Assembly: GCA_016931555.1 (NCBI GenBank)
Contig: JAFGEM010000031.1
Span: forward strand, 1-24,706
Source: Candidatus Iainarchaeum sp.
GTDB taxonomy: Archaea > Iainarchaeota > Iainarchaeia > Iainarchaeales > GCA-2688035
Direction: 5' to 3'
Length of the DNA: 24,706 nucleotides
The stretch's first letter is position 1, and the number at the start of each line of letters is the position of its first letter. Positions 20,710 through 24,706 of the stretch are shown one piece after another. The notes under the pieces were generated by a model that did no database searches, was not told where the DNA came from, and saw only the letters and a program-made list of their open reading frames with translations. Made by a program: the position numbers and the translations under genes.

Positions 20710-22014
20710 TTAGGCCCTCCTGCATTGTTCAAGCAAGGGATTTGCACTGCAAATCGCCTGCCCAATGTTTTCCGCGTGAGTAACATACTTGCAGTTCACA
20801 AGCACTGTTGGAACTCCCCTTATGTCGTAAGAGTGTGCAGTTGTAATCATTTCCGGTTTTTCGTTTTCAATGGCTGTGAGGCATTGCGCAAAGTCTGTTT
20901 TGTCAATTGGAGTAAGGTCAAAAGCCTGTTTTAGCCTGTCTTCAGGAATAGGGAAGTGGAATGCGCTGCTGTTTTCACAGTTCTCGAGAGAATTGGCATC
21001 AAGAACATTTTGGTCTGGATTGCAATAGTAAGCGTAAACAACACTCCTGAATAGCTCGAGTTGCCCCTGCCTTTGCATGCAGATTGCATAGTTGGGGAAG
21101 GGAATTATTTGATCCCATGTAAAGAGCATTTGTCTTGAGTCAATTGGAAGGAAGTTATAATGCACTTCAATGTTTTCCCCAAAATCTTTTTCCACGCTGC
21201 TTATTGTGGCTGCGGCTTTTGCGCATGGCGCACAGTAGGGGTCGTCAAACAGGTCTACTCTTACAACATCTTCTGAGCCGCATGAATTCACATCCAAAAA
21301 CATTTCAACGTGTGCCCTGTTGTCCAATTCAATTTCAGGGATAATGTAAATGTCTCCTTTCTTATAAATTTGTTCATACAAGGCATAGTCTTCGAGAACC
21401 TCTGTAAGCGGCTGCATCCCGCTTTTTGTATTTACTATTATGCTGTCACCAATGCTTTTCTCGTCAAGCAAAACCATTGGAACTCTTTTTATTCCAAAGG
21501 ATTTGACTATTTTTTGCCCGTCTTCTGAATCAATGTCAACTCTTTCCATAAGAAATTCAATGTTATTTTGTGTCAGTAGAGTGAGGAATGAATTGTTGCT
21601 TTCACAATTCGGGCATTCTTTTGAAATAAGGACTATTACTTTTGGTATAACATCAGTCGAGACTGGTTCAGTGTCTGCGTTTTCAAAATCAAGCACAGAC
21701 AACTGCATTGGCGTGTGCATTGAGAGTATGGCAAATACTCCTGCAACAATTATTACTGCGAATATTGCTGTGACAAAAGCAGGGTGGGCAACTATTTTTT
21801 TAAAATCGATTTTTTCTTTTTTATCCTTGTCCTTTTGCTCTTTTGCACCAACTTTTTTTTCCTCTTCCATTGTTTTTGCCTGTGTTGTTTTCGGATGTTC
21901 TTCCAAGGCTTTGCCTTTTGCCTGTTCCCGTGCATTGTTTGTGCCGGGCTGTTCTTTTGCCGTTGTTTCCACTGGCTGTTCCTGTTTTTTTTCCATTTTG
22001 TCTGGCTCATCCAT
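20710..22014 (-). CDS. Membrane-anchored two-domain thiol-disulfide oxidoreductase (Trx/DsbA-like)
   Basis: The protein has 434 residues: a long Lys/Glu/Gln-rich cytoplasmic tail (1-72), one transmembrane helix (about 77-98) and two extracellular thioredoxin-fold domains. The first has CPNC at 134-137 and cis-Pro179 in KRVPM; the second, DsbA-like with a helical insertion, has CAPC at 261-264 and cis-Pro402 in GVPTV. Eight further cysteines lie at 245 and between 312 and 431. The arrangement suggests an enzyme that makes or rearranges disulfides in exported proteins, the first domain perhaps passing electrons to or from the second. It is translated just ahead of the PLD nuclease (two bases between). 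Secreted Cys-rich proteins elsewhere in the window are possible clients. Confidence 0.87.
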   Translation of the reverse strand: MDEPDKMEKKQEQPVETTAKEQPGTNNAREQAKGKALEEHPKTTQAKTMEEEKKVGAKEQKDKDKKEKIDFKKIVAHPAFVTAIFAVIIVAGVFAILSMHTPMQLSVLDFENADTEPVSTDVIPKVIVLISKECPNCESNNSFLTLLTQNNIEFLMERVDIDSEDGQKIVKSFGIKRVPMVLLDEKSIGDSIIVNTKSGMQPLTEVLEDYALYEQIYKKGDIYIIPEIELDNRAHVEMFLDVNSCGSEDVVRVDLFDDPYCAPCAKAAATISSVEKDFGENIEVHYNFLPIDSRQMLFTWDQIIPFPNYAICMQRQGQLELFRSVVYAYYCNPDQNVLDANSLENCENSSAFHFPIPEDRLKQAFDLTPIDKTDFAQCLTAIENEKPEMITTAHSYDIRGVPTVLVNCKYVTHAENIGQAICSANPLLEQCRRA

Positions 22015-22224
22015 AAAAAATCAGTTTTTTTTTTGTTAAATCCGGCTTTTGTAATTAATTATTAGTTTAGAATAGGTTTTAAATAGTTAATTTATTTCTT
22101 AGCGGAAACCATTGTATTCCAGTGTTGCTGTGAACCAGAGTTTTTCTCTCGCTAACCCTCCTTAAAAAACGCGCTTTTGGGGAAAGTTTTAAAAGCAGCT
22201 CCCAAGCCAATTGATATTGGTATC

Positions 22225-22686
22225 ATGATTGTAACAGTTTTTTTGGGAGTATTGATTCTTGCATTGGTTTTAGGCAATGGCCTGCTTTTTTTCATTCCAA
22301 AGCACAGGGGTTTTTCAGGGCAAATTCCATTGCAGGGCTCAGGTATTTCAGAGGAAACAGCTTTTATTGACAACAGGAATCCCGAGATATCAAAGCTTGT
22401 AATGGATGAGCGCATAAGCCTTTTGAACAGGCGGCTTGAAAGAATAGAGCAAATTCTCCTTAGGCTTAATGGAAAGGAGTATTCGGGCAAAGTAAGCCCT
22501 GCTGTTGCAAGAAAGATTGTTGCTTTGGAAGACTATAAGCGCAATTCCCATATTGAGATTCAAGCGCTGAAAGAAAGAATGGACTCTTTTGACAGGCATC
22601 TGAACATTTCCTCAAAAAGAAGCTCGGGAAAGGAAGTTGATATTTCAGATGAGAGATTGCGCGACATGGTTTTCAATAAAGGTTAA
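22225..22686 (+). CDS. Single-TM coiled-coil membrane protein, unknown function
   Basis: The protein has 153 residues from the ATG at 22225; an in-frame TTG at 22177 would add 16 residues. ATG is favoured by a TATA-like GTTTTAAAAGC about 33 bases upstream. An N-terminal helix (about 1-22: IVTVFLGVLILALVLGNGLL) is followed by heptad-like coiled coils, MDERISLLNRRLERIEQILL and ALKERMDSFDRHLN, separated by a linker. It probably forms oligomers at the membrane. Its stop overlaps that of the RNase H gene in a shared TTAA. No family is recognised. Confidence 0.66.
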   Translation: MIVTVFLGVLILALVLGNGLLFFIPKHRGFSGQIPLQGSGISEETAFIDNRNPEISKLVMDERISLLNRRLERIEQILLRLNGKEYSGKVSPAVARKIVALEDYKRNSHIEIQALKERMDSFDRHLNISSKRSSGKEVDISDERLRDMVFNKG

Positions 22687-23366
22687 CCCTTGTTCTGCCA
22701 TGTACTGCGTTTTTCTTTTCCGCTTTTTTCCCTTAATTCTTTTGCAATAACACTCGCAGCCCCGACCTGCGGAATATTATCATCTGCCTTTGGAATAAAC
22801 TCTGCTTTTTCCACCCCTTTTATGCGCGAGCCGTCTACAATTACCCTAAATTTTTTTCCGGAGAACTTTTCTTTAAAATAAGCGATTATTTCATTAACTG
22901 CGCATGCAATGATTTGGTTCAGATTCTCTCCGCTGCTGCGGCGCTCGTCAATTTCGCGTGCAGAAACAGCAACAGTTTTTGCCCCCAGCGCGTTCTTTCT
23001 GACTAAGGAGGCTTTTTCGCCTATTGCGCGGGTTTTTTTGCTGTCGCGCAGCTCCCGCATTCTGTTTGTTTCTCCAAGCACGCCTGCAACAACTAATGCG
23101 CCAAAGTTTTCGCCGCGCCCTGTTTCGTCAATTCCAAGAATTAATTCTCCCGTGCCTGAAAAATTTTGCAGTATTTTTTTCTTTACGCTATCTGTATCTG
23201 TTCCCTGAATCAAAAGCTTGCCGGAAGAATAAAGCGTTACACTGCAACCTGAAATTTTTACTCGGAATTCCTCAAATTTGGTTTTGGTTTCCACTTCCCC
23301 AAATTTTTTGAGAAACTCTAAAACACGCGGCTTCTCCTTACCGGAAAAATTTAGCGTTGCCTGCAT
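22683..23366 (-). CDS. Ribonuclease HIII-like protein, C-terminally short
   Basis: The protein has 227 residues. An N-terminal TBP-like substrate-binding region (about 1-65, FRVKISGCSVTLYSSGKLLI) marks RNase HIII rather than HII, and is joined to an RNase H catalytic core: GIDETGRGENFGALVVAG (Asp80, Glu81), VIVDGSRIKG (Asp178) and KADDNIPQVGAASVIAKELR (Asp195), completing the DEDD site that cuts RNA in RNA/DNA hybrids. The chain ends at STWQNKG, just where relatives usually continue with a GYGSG-H/Y-P segment and a last helix, so it is short at the C-terminus. Archaea normally carry RNase HII. The start is an ATG 52 bases from the divergent tgt ATG, with a shared TATA element between. Confidence 0.82.
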   Translation of the reverse strand: MQATLNFSGKEKPRVLEFLKKFGEVETKTKFEEFRVKISGCSVTLYSSGKLLIQGTDTDSVKKKILQNFSGTGELILGIDETGRGENFGALVVAGVLGETNRMRELRDSKKTRAIGEKASLVRKNALGAKTVAVSAREIDERRSSGENLNQIIACAVNEIIAYFKEKFSGKKFRVIVDGSRIKGVEKAEFIPKADDNIPQVGAASVIAKELREKSGKEKRSTWQNKG

Positions 23367-23385
23367 GCAAAAAACAACACATTAC

Positions 23386-23400
23386 AAAGATTTAATTCTT
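23386..23400. promoter_or_regulatory. Shared TATA element (RNase HIII-like / tgt)
   Basis: AAGATTTAATTCTT has symmetric AAGA/TCTT arms around an AT core. Its centre (about 23394) is 25 bases from the tgt ATG and 28 from the divergent RNase H ATG, so one site may drive both leaderless transcripts, as at 1575-1588. Confidence 0.45.
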
Positions 23401-23418
23401 TTGTTCCATTAGCAATTT

Positions 23419-24498
23419 ATGAAACAATTCAAATTACACGCAGTTTCAAAAAAAGCGCGTGCGGGAACACTGAAAACAGCCCATGGGAAAATTCAAACGC
23501 CTTTTTTTATGCCTGTTGCAACAAAAGCCAGTGTAAAGCTTCTTTCCAATGAAGAGGTTGAAGGCACTGGAACGCAGTGCCTTATTTCAAATGCATTCAT
23601 ACTCTACCTTAAACCGGGTCTTGAGACAATAAAAAAACACAAAGGCCTCCGCAATTTCATGCAATGGAAGCACTCTCTCTTTACTGACTCGGGAGGCTTT
23701 CAGGTCTTGAGCCCAGATTTTTGCTTAAAGCTCTCCAATTCAGGAGTGCTGTTTCGCAATCCCTTTGACGGAAAGAAAATGTTATTCACGCCAGAACTTT
23801 CAATCAAAATTCAAAATTCTCTTGGAAGCGATGTTGCAATGTGCCTTGATGATGTTCCAATACACTCAAGCTCATTGCCGCGTTTAACGCAAGCTGTTAA
23901 CAGGACAATTGACTGGGCTCAAAGATGCAAAAAAGCCCACAAAAACAAAAAACAATTATTGTTCTGCATAAATCAGGGAGGCACAGTCAGGGAGTTAAGG
24001 GAGAAAAGCATTTCTTCCCTGCTTGAAATTGGTTTTGATGGAATGGCTTTCGGGGGCCTCTGCATCGGCGAAACCAAAGAAAAAATGTTCAGGACAATTG
24101 GTGCTACAATTACAGAGTTGCCTGAAAGCATGCCGCGTTATCTAATGGGAGTAGGCTCTATAAGGGAATTAGTAGAGTCAATTGCATTGGGAATAGACTG
24201 CTTTGACTCCTGCTTTCCAACAAGAACAGCAAGGCACGGAAAGGCATTCTCCTCCAAGGGCAGCCTTAATATTGCAGCAGCAAAATTCAAAAATGATTTA
24301 AAGCCTCTTGATAAAGAGTGCAATTGCTTTGTGTGCAAAACACATTCAAGAGCCTATTTGCACCACTTGTTCAAAACAAAAGAAGAAAATGGAATGAAAT
24401 ACCTTTCCTACCACAATCTCTTTTTCCTCCAGAATTTAATGAAAAAAATCCGGGAAGACATTAAGGCAGGCAGTTTCAAACCAGAAAAATATGCCTAA
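23419..24498 (+). CDS. tgt: tRNA-guanine transglycosylase, bacterial-type
   Basis: The protein has 359 residues. It exchanges a guanine in tRNA for a 7-deazaguanine base. Visible are the catalytic base region TDSGGFQV (Asp90), GGLCIGETKEKM (212-223, base-recognition loop), GIDCFDSCFPTRTARHG (nucleophile Asp260) and the zinc site Cys301-x-Cys303-x2-Cys306 with His332 in YHNL. Length, the GGLxxGE loop and the HSRAYLHHL segment fit the bacterial queuine/preQ1 enzyme, not the longer archaeosine enzyme that has extra C-terminal domains including PUA. Thus the modified position may be 34 rather than 15, unless a separate PUA partner exists. No queuosine or archaeosine synthesis gene is in the window. 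Confidence 0.93.
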   Translation: MKQFKLHAVSKKARAGTLKTAHGKIQTPFFMPVATKASVKLLSNEEVEGTGTQCLISNAFILYLKPGLETIKKHKGLRNFMQWKHSLFTDSGGFQVLSPDFCLKLSNSGVLFRNPFDGKKMLFTPELSIKIQNSLGSDVAMCLDDVPIHSSSLPRLTQAVNRTIDWAQRCKKAHKNKKQLLFCINQGGTVRELREKSISSLLEIGFDGMAFGGLCIGETKEKMFRTIGATITELPESMPRYLMGVGSIRELVESIALGIDCFDSCFPTRTARHGKAFSSKGSLNIAAAKFKNDLKPLDKECNCFVCKTHSRAYLHHLFKTKEENGMKYLSYHNLFFLQNLMKKIREDIKAGSFKPEKYA

Positions 24499-24572
24499 TG
24501 CCCTCCGAAAATCTAATATACTTCTATTGCCTAATTAATTCTATTATTTGAATTCTTGTTGGAGGTTAATTC

Positions 24573-24706
24573 ATGATTTCTGGAAAGGAATTTTTTGCTT
24601 CACTACTTGTTTTAGTTATTTGTTTGGCCGGCTTTAGCTTTGCAGCCAACACAGGAATGGGAACACTTTTGTTTTCCCCTGACCCGCCGAATCCCGGGCA
24701 CGCTTA
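24573..24706 (+). CDS. Exported protein, N-terminal part (partial)
   Basis: Only the first 44 codons lie in the window. The ATG at 24573 follows a perfect SD, GGAGGT (24561-24566), by six bases. Residues 1-23 (KEFFASLLVLVICLAGFSFA at 5-24) form a signal peptide. The mature start ANTGMGTLLFSPDPPNPGHA is proline-rich and resembles the beginning of archaeal surface proteins with beta-sandwich repeats, but the family cannot be named from this fragment. Confidence 0.7.
   Translation, partial: MISGKEFFASLLVLVICLAGFSFAANTGMGTLLFSPDPPNPGHA

Noticed and set aside
1..24706. CRISPR arrays, insertion sequences, prophage or rRNA
   Set aside because: No regularly spaced repeats, transposase or integrase motifs, or rRNA signatures were seen.

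Overview
The window looks like part of a compact archaeal chromosome, most probably from a small-genome lineage of the DPANN type (Diapherotrites, Micrarchaeota or Woesearchaeota are candidates; the exact lineage cannot be fixed by eye). Support comes from GatD and the start of GatE (the archaeal Glu-tRNA(Gln) amidotransferase), an archaeal ATP-dependent DNA ligase, a DRG-like TGS GTPase, tRNA genes without encoded CCA, and TATA elements about 25-29 bases before start codons, implying leaderless mRNAs. Genes inside operons instead have Shine-Dalgarno sites or ATGA-type overlaps. Several genes look bacterial in type: a bacterial-style tRNA-guanine transglycosylase, an RNase HIII-like enzyme, a GGDEF protein, a CYTH protein and a PglC/WcaJ-type sugar transferase.

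Layout. 1-1.6 kb (minus strand): flavin reductase, small basic protein, flavodoxin-fold oxidoreductase and the 5' part of gatE. 1.6-4.0 kb (plus): a GGDEF protein and a Na/phosphate cotransporter with a PhoU tail. 4.0-8.5 kb (minus): gatD, then a ligase operon with two membrane-associated proteins. 8.5-9.9 kb: a small membrane protein and two uncharacterised genes. 9.9-10.56 kb: a gene-free, hairpin-rich stretch followed by tandem tRNA-Pro genes (UGG, GGG). 10.58-12.77 kb (plus): a protein with three HTH-like repeats, a basic protein, a membrane protein and a CYTH protein. 12.77-14.87 kb (minus): a four-gene operon (duplicated-motif protein, helical protein, PIN domain, GNAT). 15.0-17.35 kb (plus): a tiny exported peptide and a pair of envelope-anchored proteins. 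17.3-19.4 kb (minus): a LAGLIDADG-like/winged-helix protein and a DRG-like GTPase. 19.6-22.7 kb: a short sugar transferase, a PLD-type nuclease, a two-CxxC thiol oxidoreductase and a coiled-coil membrane protein. 22.7-24.7 kb: RNase HIII-like, tgt and the start of an exported protein.

How the parts fit. The anchored thioredoxin/DsbA-like protein could supply disulfides to exported Cys-rich proteins such as the 14-cysteine protein in the ligase operon. The ligase, RNase H and PLD genes concern nucleic acids, and gatD/gatE, tgt and the tRNA genes concern decoding. Intergenic space is minimal: three convergent pairs end in a shared four-base stop, and two divergent pairs appear to share one TATA element. 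No CRISPR array, insertion sequence or rRNA gene was seen. The most unusual elements are the two structured non-coding segments at 9985-10060 and 10241-10330, both with mutually exclusive pairings, and the uncharacterised PIN-containing operon.
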